A stretch of 64,000 bases of DNA from Planomicrobium sp. CPCC 101110 (GCF_007859395.1 NZ_VOHD01000012.1:21716-85715), one strand, 5' to 3'; shown: positions 1-11,740, counted from the stretch's first letter. Made by a program: numbers and translations. Notes: generated from the letters alone by a model not told the origin.

Positions 1-2
1 GT

Positions 3-143
3 GCAACGCATAAAAAATGGGGCACCGGAACCGTGGTCAGCGTCAAAGGAGAAGGCGAACAAACAGAACTTGATATTGCTTTCCCAAGCCCTGTCGGCAT
101 CAAAAGGCTCTTGGCCAAATTTGCGCCGATCGAAAAAGAATAA
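3..143 (+). CDS. pcrA: ATP-dependent DNA helicase PcrA, C-terminal end (partial)
   Basis: This is the last 46 codons plus stop of an ORF that enters from the left edge. It reads [18 protein letters not shown] and ends [13 protein letters not shown]. That is the conserved Tudor-like C-terminal tail of Gram-positive PcrA/UvrD helicases, which binds RNA polymerase in the family. ligA starts 15 nt downstream after a strong GGGAGG site, the usual pcrA-ligA order in Bacillales. The catalytic helicase domains lie outside the window, so only the tail supports the call. Confidence 0.9.
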   Translation, partial: ATHKKWGTGTVVSVKGEGEQTELDIAFPSPVGIKRLLAKFAPIEKE

Positions 144-2165
<2,022 letters not shown>

Positions 2166-2177
2166 GGAGATTATTAC

Positions 2178-3305
2178 ATGAAACGCATATGGTGGATTCC
2201 GATCAGCATGCTTTTGCTTACGGGATGTGTCCCTTCCACAAACGATGAAACGGAAGTTCTCAATACGGAAGAAGAAGTAGAAACGGCAATCATCCCGAGC
2301 ATGCAATTGGATGCCCAATATTACCGGACGCTGCTGCCTTATAAGCAAAGTGCGACACGAGGGAAAATCATAAACCGATTGAATTCGCGCTATGACATCG
2401 AAGAAGCGGAGAATGGGCTTCTGCGCTTGTCCCAAAACCAATTTTCGCCGGATGATTATTATTTTCAAGAAGGCCAAAAAATTACGGACGAAGATGCATC
2501 CGCGTGGCTTGGACGCGCCAGTAAAGACAATCCAGCTGGCTTGAATCCGGAAGACAAGCGGACAAAAGGGCAGAAACAAGACGGCGACAAGCCGCCTGCA
2601 GAAATTTTGGCGCATATTGTTGAACAGAACTATTTGGTGAAAACCAACGAAAATACAATCAGGCTTGGCGGCGTATCGGTCGGATTGGCGCTGAACTCGG
2701 TATACTACAATACCGAAGACGGAGTTTCGTACGAAGAGACGATTTCAAATGAACAGCTTGAAGAAGAAGGAAAGCGGATGGCGAACGAAATAGTCAAACG
2801 CCTGCGCGAGAAAGAGGGCATGGCCAATATACCGATTACGGTGGGCCTCTTCAAACAAAGCCCCCGAAACGCAATCGCCCCTTCCACTTATTTCGCTTAT
2901 GGAGTGGCTCCTAAAAAAGCTGATGAAGTAGCCGATTGGAAAGCGATCAACGAAGAGTATGTCGTGTTCCCGACATCGGGGACAGAGGAGAAATACCGGG
3001 AAGTCGACACCGCATTCCTGAACTTCAAGCAAGATGTTGAGGAATACTTCTCAAACTTCACGAGCGTCATCGGGACCGGCTTTTATCAAGGAGATCAGCT
3101 TCGCGAAATGAAGATCGATATACCGATCCAGTTTTATGGAGCGGCTGAAATCATCGGTTTCACACAATATTTGACTGGTCTGGTCATGGAGCATTTCCCT
3201 GAAAATGTCCAAGTCGAAGTGAGTGTGACTTCATCAAACGGCCCGGAAGCTTTAGTCATCCGAAAAGTGAACCAAACGGAACCAATTGTCCATATTTATG
3301 ATTAA
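2178..3305 (+). CDS. camS: CamS family sex-pheromone lipoprotein
   Basis: This 375-residue secreted lipoprotein belongs to the CamS/YerH family. The N terminus is a short signal peptide ending in the lipobox LLTGC, so C17 should be lipidated and anchor the protein outside the membrane. In staphylococci the signal peptide of CamS is the source of the cAM373 pheromone; no function is certain here. The ATG follows AAGGAG and begins 12 nt after ligA, consistent with one operon. A terminator follows at 3320-3350. Confidence 0.9.
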   Translation: MKRIWWIPISMLLLTGCVPSTNDETEVLNTEEEVETAIIPSMQLDAQYYRTLLPYKQSATRGKIINRLNSRYDIEEAENGLLRLSQNQFSPDDYYFQEGQKITDEDASAWLGRASKDNPAGLNPEDKRTKGQKQDGDKPPAEILAHIVEQNYLVKTNENTIRLGGVSVGLALNSVYYNTEDGVSYEETISNEQLEEEGKRMANEIVKRLREKEGMANIPITVGLFKQSPRNAIAPSTYFAYGVAPKKADEVADWKAINEEYVVFPTSGTEEKYREVDTAFLNFKQDVEEYFSNFTSVIGTGFYQGDQLREMKIDIPIQFYGAAEIIGFTQYLTGLVMEHFPENVQVEVSVTSSNGPEALVIRKVNQTEPIVHIYD

Positions 3306-3319
3306 AGTGTGATGAAATG

Positions 3320-3350
3320 GGGATAGCCTGCGGGCTGTCCCTATTCATTT
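3320..3350 (+). terminator. intrinsic terminator after camS
   Basis: A 9-bp stem (3320-3328 with 3333-3341, one G-T pair) with a 4-base loop is followed by a T-rich tail. It separates the pcrA-ligA-camS unit from gatCAB. Confidence 0.65.
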
Positions 3351-3406
3351 TGCCAGAGAAATGATATGATATAACGTATGTTTACTGAATCCGGAGGTGT
3401 AGAAGA

Positions 3407-3697
3407 ATGGCGAAAATGACAAAAGAAGAAGTAATTGAAGTTGCGCATTTAGCGAGATTGGCAATTACAGACGAAGAAGCTGTGCATTTTGCAGATCAAT
3501 TAGAAGCAATCACAAACGCGATGGAATTGCTGAACGAATTGGATACTGAGAATGTGGAGCCGACCACACATGTGCTGGAAATGGTCAATGTCCTGCGTGA
3601 AGATAAATCGGTACCAGGATTGGACCGGGAATTGGTATTGAAAAACGTTAAAGAACATGAAGCGGGACAAGTTAAAGTTCCAACAATTTTAGAGTAA
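3407..3697 (+). CDS. gatC: Asp-tRNA(Asn)/Glu-tRNA(Gln) amidotransferase subunit C
   Basis: GatC is the small subunit that clamps GatA and GatB in the amidotransferase converting Glu-tRNA(Gln) to Gln-tRNA(Gln), and Asp-tRNA(Asn) to Asn-tRNA(Asn). The 96 residues begin [19 protein letters not shown], the conserved GatC N terminus. The start has GGAGGTG upstream. gatA begins 18 nt after its stop, giving the standard gatCAB operon. Confidence 0.97.
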   Translation: MAKMTKEEVIEVAHLARLAITDEEAVHFADQLEAITNAMELLNELDTENVEPTTHVLEMVNVLREDKSVPGLDRELVLKNVKEHEAGQVKVPTILE

Positions 3698-3715
3698 GCG
3701 GGAGGAGGGCGACAA

Positions 3716-5185
3716 ATGACATTCGCAGATAAGACAGCTGCACAAATGCAGGAATTGATACATACGGAACAAACGACAATTGCTGAAGTAACAAAACAGG
3801 CGTTTGACCGGATTGAAGCGCTTGATCCAAAAGTGGATGCGTTCCTGGCGATGAACAAAGAGCAAGCTACACAACAAGCGGAAGAAATGGACAAAGTGCC
3901 ATTTGCAGAACGCGGACCGTTGTTTGGTTTGCCGATTGGCGTTAAAGACAATATCGTGACAGAAGGCCTCGAGACTACAGCTTCAAGCCGTATTCTGGAA
4001 GGGTTTAACCCAATCTATAACGCGACAGTGGTGGAAAAGCTGAAAGCTGCCGGCATGATTACAGTCGGAAAGTTGAACATGGATGAATTTGCAATGGGTT
4101 CTTCCAATGAAAACTCTTATTATAAAAAAACGAAAAATCCATGGAATCTGGAAACAGTGCCCGGCGGTTCTTCTGGTGGATCGGCAGCGGCTGTGGCTGC
4201 TGGAGAAGTGCCTTTCACTCTTGGTTCAGACACAGGCGGATCAATCCGCCAGCCAGCGTCCTTCTGTGGCGTAGTCGGCATGAAGCCTACATATGGACGT
4301 GTTTCCCGTTTCGGATTGATCGCTTTTGCGTCATCACTTGACCAAATCGGACCGGTTACAAGAACCGTAAAAGACAATGCACTTTTGCTCGAAGCGATTT
4401 CCGGCCATGATGAGCGGGACTCGACTTCTGCTGATATCGAAGTGCCGAACTTTGCTGAAGCACTGACTGGCGATATCCAAGGCCTCCGCATCGGCGTGCC
4501 GAAGGAATATTTCGCAGAAGGCGTCGGCGAAGCAGCGAAACAAGCGGTGCGCGATGCACTTCAAGTGCTTGAGGAAAAAGGCGCAACATGGGAAGAAATT
4601 TCGCTTCCGCATTCCAAATACGCGTTAGCCACTTATTATTTGCTCGCTTCATCTGAAGCGTCTTCCAACCTTTCCCGTTTTGACGGCATTCGTTACGGAT
4701 ACCGCACACAAAAAGCGGGCAGCTTGCTGGAATTTTACATGAACACACGTTCCGAAGGCTTCGGCGACGAAGTGAAGCGCCGCATCATGCTTGGAACTTA
4801 TGCGCTAAGCTCCGGCTATTACGACGCTTATTATAAAAAAGCGCAAAAAGTGCGCACACTGATCAAACAGGATTTCGATAAAGCTTTCGAAGAGTACGAC
4901 GTCATTATCGGGCCGACAACTCCGACGCCGGCATTCAAAATCGGTGAAATCATTGATGATCCGTTGACAATGTATGCGAACGATATTTTAACAATTCCGG
5001 TCAACTTGGCAGGGGTGCCGGCCATCTCGGTTCCTTGCGGATTCGAAAATGGCTTGCCGCTCGGCCTTCAAATCATCGGGAAATATTTTGATGAAGAAAC
5101 GGTTTACCGTGTTGCGGATGTTTTTGAACAAGCAACAGATTTCCATAAAAAAACTCCTCAAACATGGGAGGGAGCAGCACAATGA
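3716..5185 (+). CDS. gatA: Asp/Glu-tRNA amidotransferase subunit A
   Basis: GatA is the glutaminase subunit of GatCAB; it releases ammonia from glutamine for transfer to the misacylated tRNA. The 489-residue protein has the amidase-signature Ser-cisSer-Lys triad: K77 in GVKDN, S152 in [10 protein letters not shown] and S176 in DTGGSI. The start follows GGGAGGAGGG. Its TGA stop overlaps the gatB ATG in the motif ATGA, so the two are translationally coupled. A second amidase-signature protein lies at 15759-17213. Confidence 0.98.
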   Translation: MTFADKTAAQMQELIHTEQTTIAEVTKQAFDRIEALDPKVDAFLAMNKEQATQQAEEMDKVPFAERGPLFGLPIGVKDNIVTEGLETTASSRILEGFNPIYNATVVEKLKAAGMITVGKLNMDEFAMGSSNENSYYKKTKNPWNLETVPGGSSGGSAAAVAAGEVPFTLGSDTGGSIRQPASFCGVVGMKPTYGRVSRFGLIAFASSLDQIGPVTRTVKDNALLLEAISGHDERDSTSADIEVPNFAEALTGDIQGLRIGVPKEYFAEGVGEAAKQAVRDALQVLEEKGATWEEISLPHSKYALATYYLLASSEASSNLSRFDGIRYGYRTQKAGSLLEFYMNTRSEGFGDEVKRRIMLGTYALSSGYYDAYYKKAQKVRTLIKQDFDKAFEEYDVIIGPTTPTPAFKIGEIIDDPLTMYANDILTIPVNLAGVPAISVPCGFENGLPLGLQIIGKYFDEETVYRVADVFEQATDFHKKTPQTWEGAAQ

Positions 5186-6612
5186 ATTTTGAAACAATCA
5201 TCGGGCTTGAAGTCCACGTCGAATTAAAGACGGAATCAAAAATGTTCTCTCCTGCACCGGCGCATTTCGGTGCAGAACCGAACACCAATACAAACGTCAT
5301 CGATCTTGGCTACCCAGGCGTTTTGCCGGTAGTGAACAAGCGGGCAGTCGATTGGGCGATGAAAGCCGCGCTTGCACTGAATTGTGAAATCAACCGCCAT
5401 ACTAAATTCGACCGCAAAAACTATTTCTATCCGGACAATCCGAAAGCCTACCAAATTTCTCAGTTTGATGAGCCGATCGGCGAACATGGCTGGGTGGAAA
5501 TTGAAGTCCACGGCAAGAAAAAGCGCATTGGCATCACTCGCCTTCACATGGAAGAAGATGCTGGAAAATTGACTCACACAGGCAATGGCCATTCATTGGT
5601 TGACTTCAACCGCCAAGGCACACCGCTAATTGAAATCGTTTCAGAGCCGGATATCCGTACAGCGGATGAAGCTTATGCTTATCTGGAAAAAATCAAAGCG
5701 ATCATCCAATACACCGGTGTATCCGATGTACGGATGGAAGAAGGTTCATTGCGCTGCGACGCGAACATTTCCCTTCGCCCATATGGCCAGGAAGAATTCG
5801 GCACGAAAACAGAACTGAAAAACTTGAATTCTTTCAACTTCGTCCGCAAAGGCATTGAACACGAAGAAATTCGCCAAGAGCAAGTGCTGCTGTCAGGCGG
5901 GATTATCCAGCAGGAAACTCGCCGCTACGACGAGTCAACCGGGAAAACTGTGTTGATGCGCATAAAAGAAGGTTCAGACGATTACCGTTATTTCCCGGAG
6001 CCGGATTTGGTGGACATCATTATTGACGACGCTTGGCTTGAAAGAGTGCGGGCAGAAATTCCGGAGCTTCCGGATGCACGCAAAGCGCGTTATGTATCGG
6101 AACTCGGCTTGTCGCCATATGATGCCATGGTCTTGACATTGGCAAAGCCGATTTCGGATTTCTTTGAAGCGACTGTAGCTGCAGGTGCAGACGCGAAGCT
6201 GGCATCCAACTGGCTGATGGGCGAAGTGTCGGCTTATCTGAACGCCGAACAAAAGGAATTAAGCGATACAAAGCTTGAGCCGGCTGGTTTGGCAGGAATG
6301 ATCAAGCTGATTTCCGATGGCACGATTTCATCGAAAATTGCCAAGAAAGTCTTCAAGGAACTGATCGAAAAAGGCGGCGACGCGAACAATATCGTCAAAG
6401 CGAAAGGCCTTGTCCAAATTTCTGACGAAGGTACGCTGCGCGAATATGTTACAGCTTCACTCGACAACAACCCGCAATCGATCGAAGACTTCAAAAACGG
6501 CAAAGACCGCGCAATCGGCTTCTTGGTCGGACAAATCATGAAACAAACCAAAGGGCAGGCAAATCCGCCGCTGCTCAATAAAATATTGCTTGAAGAAATC
6601 GCGAAACGCTAA
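5182..6612 (+). CDS. gatB: Asp/Glu-tRNA amidotransferase subunit B
   Basis: GatB binds the acceptor end of the tRNA, activates the side chain with ATP and receives ammonia from GatA. The 476-residue protein starts [17 protein letters not shown], the conserved GatB start. It carries the family segments [11 protein letters not shown] and [17 protein letters not shown], plus a C-terminal YqeY-like tail ending [16 protein letters not shown] chose the ATG at 5182, preceded by GGGAGGGAG and overlapping the gatA stop, over an in-frame upstream start at 5164. An intrinsic terminator follows. Confidence 0.98.
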   Translation: MNFETIIGLEVHVELKTESKMFSPAPAHFGAEPNTNTNVIDLGYPGVLPVVNKRAVDWAMKAALALNCEINRHTKFDRKNYFYPDNPKAYQISQFDEPIGEHGWVEIEVHGKKKRIGITRLHMEEDAGKLTHTGNGHSLVDFNRQGTPLIEIVSEPDIRTADEAYAYLEKIKAIIQYTGVSDVRMEEGSLRCDANISLRPYGQEEFGTKTELKNLNSFNFVRKGIEHEEIRQEQVLLSGGIIQQETRRYDESTGKTVLMRIKEGSDDYRYFPEPDLVDIIIDDAWLERVRAEIPELPDARKARYVSELGLSPYDAMVLTLAKPISDFFEATVAAGADAKLASNWLMGEVSAYLNAEQKELSDTKLEPAGLAGMIKLISDGTISSKIAKKVFKELIEKGGDANNIVKAKGLVQISDEGTLREYVTASLDNNPQSIEDFKNGKDRAIGFLVGQIMKQTKGQANPPLLNKILLEEIAKR

Positions 6613-6638
6613 ACCAAAGCGCCAGTGATGGGGGAAAG

Positions 6639-6668
6639 GATGGTCCGATGAGTCGGACCATCTTTTTT
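6639..6668 (+). terminator. intrinsic terminator after gatB
   Basis: A 10-bp perfect stem (GATGGTCCGA paired with TCGGACCATC, 4-base loop) runs into a T tract. It ends the gatCAB operon. Confidence 0.85.
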
Positions 6669-6731
6669 AAAGTGAATAATTTGAAGCTTTTATCCCGTAC
6701 AAGTAAACTAAAGGAAAGGAGATGTGATACT

Positions 6732-7292
6732 ATGCCAATCGAACAGGAATATTTTGAAGAAGCCATCGCGATTGAAAACTATATGGCTCAAATGGAATCC
6801 AATCAAAAAACAACTTATTCGATCTATGAAAAATTCGAGCTTCCGGAAGATCCGGAGTTTATCAACCTTTTGAAAGAAAAAAAGCCGAATGTGCTGGTTA
6901 TTACAGAAGACTGGTGCGGCGATGCGATGATGAACAACGCAATTCTTCGCAGAATAGCAGAAGCGGCTGACCTTGAAGTGCGCTGTGTTTACCGTGATCA
7001 AAATCCAGAATTGATGGATCAATACTTGACGAACGGCGGACGCTCCATTCCTAAATACATCATCCTTTCACAAGAAGGAGAAGTGCTCGGGCATTGGGGG
7101 CCGCGCGCTCCAAAAATCCAGGAATTCGTTACGGAAAAAAGAGCGACATTGCCAGAGAAGGACGATCCGCGCTATGCCATCAACCACGAAACGATGATTG
7201 GGGAAATCTCGGACGCCTTTACATGGAATACTGAATTCTGGCAAGCTGTATATGAAGATTTGCGCAAAACTTTTATGGAATCGTTAAAGTAA
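6732..7292 (+). CDS. thioredoxin-family protein (single-cysteine active site)
   Basis: This 186-residue cytoplasmic protein carries a thioredoxin fold in its middle. VLVITEDWCGDAMMN matches the beta-strand plus active-site region, and SIPKYIILS carries the cis-proline segment. The active site reads WCGDAM, so there is only one cysteine where thioredoxin has CxxC; a dithiol oxidoreductase role is therefore unlikely. Substrate and partner are unknown. The ATG at 6732 has AAAGGAGATG upstream, better than the upstream in-frame start at 6648. It forms a single-gene unit between two terminators. Confidence 0.8.
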   Translation: MPIEQEYFEEAIAIENYMAQMESNQKTTYSIYEKFELPEDPEFINLLKEKKPNVLVITEDWCGDAMMNNAILRRIAEAADLEVRCVYRDQNPELMDQYLTNGGRSIPKYIILSQEGEVLGHWGPRAPKIQEFVTEKRATLPEKDDPRYAINHETMIGEISDAFTWNTEFWQAVYEDLRKTFMESLK

Positions 7293-7319
7293 ATGCAGCA
7301 GAGTGGAAGTGGAAAACTG

Positions 7320-7342
7320 GCCGGCCATTTGTCGGCTTTTTT
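7320..7342 (+). terminator. probable terminator after thioredoxin-like gene
   Basis: A short GCCG...CGGC stem is followed by six T residues, just downstream of the stop at 7292. Confidence 0.5.
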
Positions 7343-7408
7343 CTTGGGAACTTTTTATGGTTCTTTTCTGTCTTATTTCTATAGAACGATCAGAAAGGCT
7401 GAATTCGC

Positions 7409-8362
7409 ATGAAACGTGCACGAATTATATACAATCCTACTTCCGGAAGAGAATTGTTTCGCAAACATTTACCGGAAGTTTTAGAGAAGATGGAAAAAGC
7501 GGGATACGAAACATCATGCCACGCGACAACAGGTGAAGGGGATGCTGTATCAGCCGCTAAAAGTGCGGTAGAGCGAAACTTTGATCTGATTGTGGCTGTG
7601 GGGGGCGACGGAACTCTGAACGAAGTGGTATCAGGCATTTCCCAATTTGAAAAACGCCCCAAAATCGGTTTGATCCCTATGGGAACGACAAATGATTTTG
7701 CGCGTGCCGTCCACATTCCCCGGGATATCAACAAAGCGGTTGATATTATCTTGGCGGGCGATTCGATTCCCGTAGACGTCGGACTGATGGATAGCAACCG
7801 TTATTTTATCAACATTGCCGGAGGCGGCAGGTTGACGGAGCTGACCTATGAAGTGCCGAGCAAATTGAAAACGGTGCTTGGGCAGTTGGCTTATTACCTG
7901 AAAGGCATTGAAATGCTTCCATCTATTCGTTCATCAAAAGTGCGCATCGAATACGATGGGAACGTTTTTGAAGATCAAGCCATGATGTTTTTGATCGGTT
8001 TGACAAATTCAGTCGGCGGTTTTGAAAAATTGGCGCCGGATGCCAGCATCAATGACGGCAAATTCACATTGATGATTTTGAAAGAAGTTAATATGGCTGA
8101 GTTTATCCGGTTGGCTTCTCTGGCTTTGCGCGGAGAACACCTATCAGATCCGCATGTGATTTATACGAAGGCAAGCAAGATTTCCGTTACTTCCGAAGAA
8201 ACGGTCTTGCTGAATTTGGACGGGGAATATGGCGGTATACTGCCTGCGACGTTCGAAAACCTTTGCCAGCATATCGAAGTGTTAGTGCCAATCTCCTCCA
8301 TTGGTGAAAAAGACCGGAAACAAGAGGGTTCCGAAGAAGAACCTGAAACAGCTCCATTTTAA
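7409..8362 (+). CDS. dagK: diacylglycerol kinase (DagK/DgkB family lipid kinase)
   Basis: A soluble lipid kinase that phosphorylates diacylglycerol to phosphatidate, recycling the DAG released by lipoteichoic acid synthesis in this family. The 317 residues show the catalytic-domain motif VAVGGDGTLNEV (G65-V73) and the substrate-loop segment IPMGTTNDFAR (about 90-99). The C-terminal beta domain includes the LDGEYGG motif. A charged Glu-rich tail (about 297-317) follows. B. subtilis places its orthologue (yerQ) near gatCAB and the RlmCD gene, as here. A terminator follows. Confidence 0.93.
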   Translation: MKRARIIYNPTSGRELFRKHLPEVLEKMEKAGYETSCHATTGEGDAVSAAKSAVERNFDLIVAVGGDGTLNEVVSGISQFEKRPKIGLIPMGTTNDFARAVHIPRDINKAVDIILAGDSIPVDVGLMDSNRYFINIAGGGRLTELTYEVPSKLKTVLGQLAYYLKGIEMLPSIRSSKVRIEYDGNVFEDQAMMFLIGLTNSVGGFEKLAPDASINDGKFTLMILKEVNMAEFIRLASLALRGEHLSDPHVIYTKASKISVTSEETVLLNLDGEYGGILPATFENLCQHIEVLVPISSIGEKDRKQEGSEEEPETAPF

Positions 8363-8789
8363 TGGAACCCTTTCCAACAAGCGATAGTCGAAGAACCAAA
8401 TCCAAATCGGATTTGGTCTTTTTTTTGCGCTTTTTTAAGGCCGCCAGCAATAGTGGTAGAGAGTATGCCCTCTGCTATTGCTTCATTTTCAGTGCAGAAA
8501 AACCATTGTTCCAAGCAGAAAAGCACAGGATAACGGAAATCGAAAATGATGATATATAAGTTAAATATAGCCCGAAACCGGTAATTTTCTTTCCATCCGG
8601 TTGTTCATTTGTCCATGAAAAGAGCTTCTTTTGGTATAAGTCTTCCGACTGAATGTCACACGTTATTCAAAGATGGCAAGGAAATATAAGCTTTGTGGAG
8701 CATGGCAGAAGTTTCAGCAACTATGAATGAGGTACAATAAGGGTAGTAAAAGGTGAGTTTGATAAAAGCTGTTGAAAGGGGACAAACAG
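8363..8789. other. 427-nt intergenic region before the bd oxidase operon
   Basis: It holds the dagK terminator (8395-8426) and otherwise no convincing gene. A possible -10 hexamer TACAAT lies at 8733-8738, but no good -35 precedes it. I looked for a Rex-type operator (TTGTGAA-N4-TTCACAA), common upstream of bd oxidase genes in Bacillales, and found none. Confidence 0.5.
8395..8426 (+). terminator. intrinsic terminator after dagK
   Basis: A 9-bp perfect stem (ACCAAATCC paired with GGATTTGGT, 5-base loop) is followed by a run of eight T within ten bases. Confidence 0.85.
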
Positions 8790-10142
8790 ATGGGATTCGA
8801 AGATACAGCCCTCCTGAGTCGCATATTGACTCTGATGACGCTGTCGTTCCATATACTTTATGCAACAATCGGCGTAGGGGTTCCGCTCATGATCATGATT
8901 GCCCAATGGGTGGGAATCAAGAAAAAAGATGATCATTATATTTTAATGGCACGGCGCTGGGCGCGCGGGTTTGTCATTACAGTGGCTGTAGGGGTTGTAA
9001 CCGGGACGATTATCGGTTTGCAATTATCGTTATTATGGCCAAACTTTATGCAAGTGGCAGGAAATGTTATCGCTTTGCCGCTATTCTTGGAAACATTCGC
9101 ATTTTTCTTTGAAGCAATTTTCCTGGGCATCTACTTGTACACATGGGACCGGTTTGAAGATCAGCGCAAGCATTTGCTGCTGCTGATCCCAGTGGCACTT
9201 GGTGCAGCGGCGTCTTCAGTCTTTATCACGATTGTCAACGCCTTTATGAACGCACCGCAAGGATTTGAAATGTTGAACGGTCAGCTGATCAATGTTCAGC
9301 CGCTGCTTGCGATATTCAATCCGGCGATGCCGACAAAAGTTGCGCACGTTGTAGCGACAGCTTTCATGACTTGTGCGTTTTTGCTCGCTTCGATTGCCGC
9401 CTTGCGCATTCTCAGCGGATCGAAGCACGTCTACCATAAAAAAGCGTTGTATTTGATGATGAAACTGGGCTTGGTATTTTCTATCGCGACAGCAATTATC
9501 GGCGACTTCTCAGGTAAATACTTGGCTGAATACCAGCCGGAAAAATTGGCTGCAGCAGAATGGCATTTTGAAACGGAAGCCAATGCAGGATTGGTTATGT
9601 TTGGGGTTCTTGACGGGGAAGAAGTTAAGTATGCCATTCGAGTCCCTTATGCTTTAAGCATCTTGGCGCATGGAACTCCAGGTGAAGAAGTGACTGGCCT
9701 CAACGAATTGGCAGAAAACGATGTTCCGATTCCGCCTCTTTGGATCCATTATCTCTTTGACACGATGGTTACGATCGGCATGAGCTTGGCAGCTTTATCT
9801 TTTGTTTACGTGGTGGCTGCATGGCGCGGCTGGTCCTTTATCCAAGCGAAATGGTTCAGATTCCTGTTGCTTCTGGGCGGTCCATTAGCCTTAGTGGCAA
9901 TTGAAGCCGGCTGGTGGTTCACTGAAGTCGGGCGGCAGCCATGGATTCTGCGTGGCTTTATGACAACGCAAGAAGCGGCTACAACGAGCGGCAATGTTGA
10001 CTTGATGATCATTTTATTTGGCGGACTGTACATCATTTTGGGAATCGGGACGATTGTCGTCTTGACCCGCATGTACCGCCGCAATCCGGTCGAGCAGGAG
10101 TTGGCTCAGCGACAAGAACAAAAAGGCGGTGAACAAGAATGA
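8790..10142 (+). CDS. cydA: cytochrome bd-type quinol oxidase subunit I
   Basis: Haem-carrying subunit of a membrane quinol:oxygen oxidoreductase that ends the respiratory chain. The 450-residue polytopic protein has the N-terminal haem-ligand region (SFHILYATIGVG, H21) and the signature GRQPW at about 390. The protein is short overall, typical of short-Q-loop enzymes (CydA/YthA of Bacillales, cyanide-insensitive group). The ATG at 8790 lies 9 nt after GAAAGGGG; an upstream TTG at 8772 is less likely. Its stop overlaps the next start (ATGA). It cannot be assigned to CydA or YthA subtype from this alone. Confidence 0.93.
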   Translation: MGFEDTALLSRILTLMTLSFHILYATIGVGVPLMIMIAQWVGIKKKDDHYILMARRWARGFVITVAVGVVTGTIIGLQLSLLWPNFMQVAGNVIALPLFLETFAFFFEAIFLGIYLYTWDRFEDQRKHLLLLIPVALGAAASSVFITIVNAFMNAPQGFEMLNGQLINVQPLLAIFNPAMPTKVAHVVATAFMTCAFLLASIAALRILSGSKHVYHKKALYLMMKLGLVFSIATAIIGDFSGKYLAEYQPEKLAAAEWHFETEANAGLVMFGVLDGEEVKYAIRVPYALSILAHGTPGEEVTGLNELAENDVPIPPLWIHYLFDTMVTIGMSLAALSFVYVVAAWRGWSFIQAKWFRFLLLLGGPLALVAIEAGWWFTEVGRQPWILRGFMTTQEAATTSGNVDLMIILFGGLYIILGIGTIVVLTRMYRRNPVEQELAQRQEQKGGEQE

Positions 10143-11167
10143 CACTTGAAATTCTAGGAATAGCGGTTCTTTGGTTGTTCTTGTTCTTTTACGTCATTGT
10201 AGGGTCAATCGATTTTGGGGCCGGCTTCTTCAACGCTTATAGCGCGTTCACCAATAAACAGCATATTTTGACCAATATCATTCAGCGCTACTTATCGCCT
10301 GTATGGGAAGTCACGAATGTTTTCTTCGTGTTCTTCTTTGTCGGTATGATCGGCTTTTTCCCGCTGACGGCTTATTATTACGGAACAACGCTTTTGGTTC
10401 CCGCGAGCCTTGCTTTGATTTTGCTGTCAATTCGCGGTTCTTATTATGCATTTGCGACATACGGTGCCAAAATCAACCACCGCGGCTATATTTACATGTA
10501 TGGATTATCGGGCTTGCTTTTGCCGGCGTCTCTTTCGCCGGTGCTTGCCATGTCCGAAGGCGGCTTTATCAATATGGTCAATGATTCGCCGCAGCTTGAT
10601 TACTGGGCATTGTTTACAAGCCCGCTGACTTGGAGCATCGTCGTGTTGAGTTTGACTGCGGTATTATACATTTCCGCTGTCTTCCTGACCTGGTACGCCA
10701 ATAAAGCAGGAGATGAAAAAGCGACAGACTTGATGCGCAAATACGCGCTTGTCTGGGCAGGACCGGCAATCATTACGGCAACCGGCATCATCTTTGAATT
10801 GCGGACGCACAACGCCGAGCATTTTGCGCGTATCATGGATTTGTGGTGGCTGTTTGGAATATCGTCCTTGTTGTTCCTGGGAACGGTGTTCCTGATCTGG
10901 AAGCGAAGAAAGTATGGTTTGGCTTTCATCCTGTTGGTGGGGCAATTCTTCACAGCCTTTTTCGCCTACGGAATATCCCATTATCCATATCTTCTGTATC
11001 CGCACCTGACGATTTACGATAGCTTCACGAATGAGACGATGGCCATTTCATTGATTATCGCGTTTGTAGCAGGATTGGGCTTGTTGCTTCCATCACTTTA
11101 CCTGCTATTCCGCCTGTTCTTGTTCGATAAAGATTACGTAAAAGGGAAATCGGATTACCACGCCTGA
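10139..11167 (+). CDS. cydB: cytochrome bd-type quinol oxidase subunit II
   Basis: Second large membrane subunit of the bd oxidase, about eight to nine membrane segments, 342 residues. It begins with the family motif VGSIDFGAGFF after the first helix and shows PVWEVTNVFFVFFFVGMIGFFP, typical of YthB/CydB. The start overlaps the cydA stop by 4 nt, so the subunits are coupled. AAGGAGGAG for the downstream 37-residue gene starts 13 nt after its stop, making a three-gene unit. Confidence 0.92.
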   Translation: MTLEILGIAVLWLFLFFYVIVGSIDFGAGFFNAYSAFTNKQHILTNIIQRYLSPVWEVTNVFFVFFFVGMIGFFPLTAYYYGTTLLVPASLALILLSIRGSYYAFATYGAKINHRGYIYMYGLSGLLLPASLSPVLAMSEGGFINMVNDSPQLDYWALFTSPLTWSIVVLSLTAVLYISAVFLTWYANKAGDEKATDLMRKYALVWAGPAIITATGIIFELRTHNAEHFARIMDLWWLFGISSLLFLGTVFLIWKRRKYGLAFILLVGQFFTAFFAYGISHYPYLLYPHLTIYDSFTNETMAISLIIAFVAGLGLLLPSLYLLFRLFLFDKDYVKGKSDYHA

Positions 11168-11194
11168 TTTTGGGCGTTAAAGGAGGAGACAGTT

Positions 11195-11308
11195 ATGCTG
11201 CAGGATTTCTTGATCTTTTATGCCCCGTTTTTAGTGTTATTTACATCCATCGCTTTTGGGTTCTGGTTTTCATTGAAAGATGGGCCAGCAACAAAAGATG
11301 AAAAATAA
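11195..11308 (+). CDS. cydS: CydS-like small subunit of the bd oxidase
   Basis: A 37-residue ORF with an AAGGAGGAG site 6 nt before its ATG, 27 nt after the cydB stop and directly before the operon terminator. It encodes a single hydrophobic helix: the start MLQDFLIFYAPFLVLF runs to about residue 27, then a short charged tail ends KDGPATKDEK. The pattern (xxFLIxYAPxxV, aromatic helix end, then LKD) resembles CydS, the small third subunit seen in the Geobacillus bd oxidase structure. The homology is from memory and a search is needed. It is too short for routine ORF calling, so it is easily missed. Confidence 0.75.
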   Translation: MLQDFLIFYAPFLVLFTSIAFGFWFSLKDGPATKDEK

Positions 11309-11315
11309 TTAGCAA

Positions 11316-11364
11316 GGCTGTCCCGTAAGGTCATGAAAATGGCTTTTGGGACAGCCTCTTTTTT
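11316..11364 (+). terminator. intrinsic terminator of the cydABS operon
   Basis: A 9-bp perfect stem (GGCTGTCCC paired with GGGACAGCC) with a 23-nt loop is followed by a T-rich tail. Confidence 0.8.
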
Positions 11365-11501
11365 GCGTTTGGGGAGAAGTTTTTCAGAGAAGTTAGAACT
11401 CAGCAGAAAAAAGTTGGAACTCGATACCGAAAAGCCGCAACCCGCAATCCAAGGCAAAAACCATCCAACAGCATCCTTGCTGCCGAGCCTAAACGGCCAC
11501 T

Positions 11502-11634
11502 TCCGCCTTTCATTGTCTAGCTGCAGTGGCCAGGCTCTCGGGTCATAAGCCGTTCTGCTGCGGCGGCGAATGCCTCCTCGCAGTCCGTCTTATGCCTGTC
11601 GAGCCTAAACGGCCCCTTCCGCTTTTCTTTGTGT
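11502..11634 (+). repeat. structured intergenic repeat, copy 1 of a perfect 133-bp duplication
   Basis: The unit is identical base for base to 11741-11873. It runs from TCCGCCTTTCATTGTCTAGC to CTTTTCTTTGTGT. Inside, GTCATAAG...CTTATG(CCTGTC) forms the outer part of a stem around a GC-rich core. This resembles the TGTCTAGCT...TCCGCTTTTC intergenic repeats known across Bacillaceae and Planococcaceae genomes. Confidence 0.85.
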
Positions 11635-11740
11635 CTAGCTATAGCGCCTAGCTCCTCGAGGTCACTTCAGGCTGGAAGCAGTGGCAAAATGCGCCACAGC
11701 TTCCAGTCTTCCAGTGCTTGTCGGAGCTGACACAGGCGCC
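11635..11740 (+). repeat. divergent unit of the same intergenic repeat family
   Basis: It lies between the two identical copies. It shares the family entry (CTAGCT..AGCGCCTAG..CCTCGAGGTCA) and exit (TGTCGGAGCTGACACAGGCGC) but has a different core. The core folds as GGCTGGAAGC...GCTTCCAG. The order is therefore A-B-A. Confidence 0.7.

Noticed and set aside
5164..5181. Upstream in-frame start for gatB
   Set aside because: It would extend into gatA without its own ribosome site. The ATG at 5182 has GGGAGGGAG and gives the conserved GatB N terminus.
8362..8559. 65-codon plus-strand open frame after dagK
   Set aside because: It runs through the dagK terminator hairpin, has no ribosome site and looks non-coding.
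8430..8790. Rex operator upstream of cydA
   Set aside because: No sequence close to the TTGTGAA-N4-TTCACAA palindrome was found.
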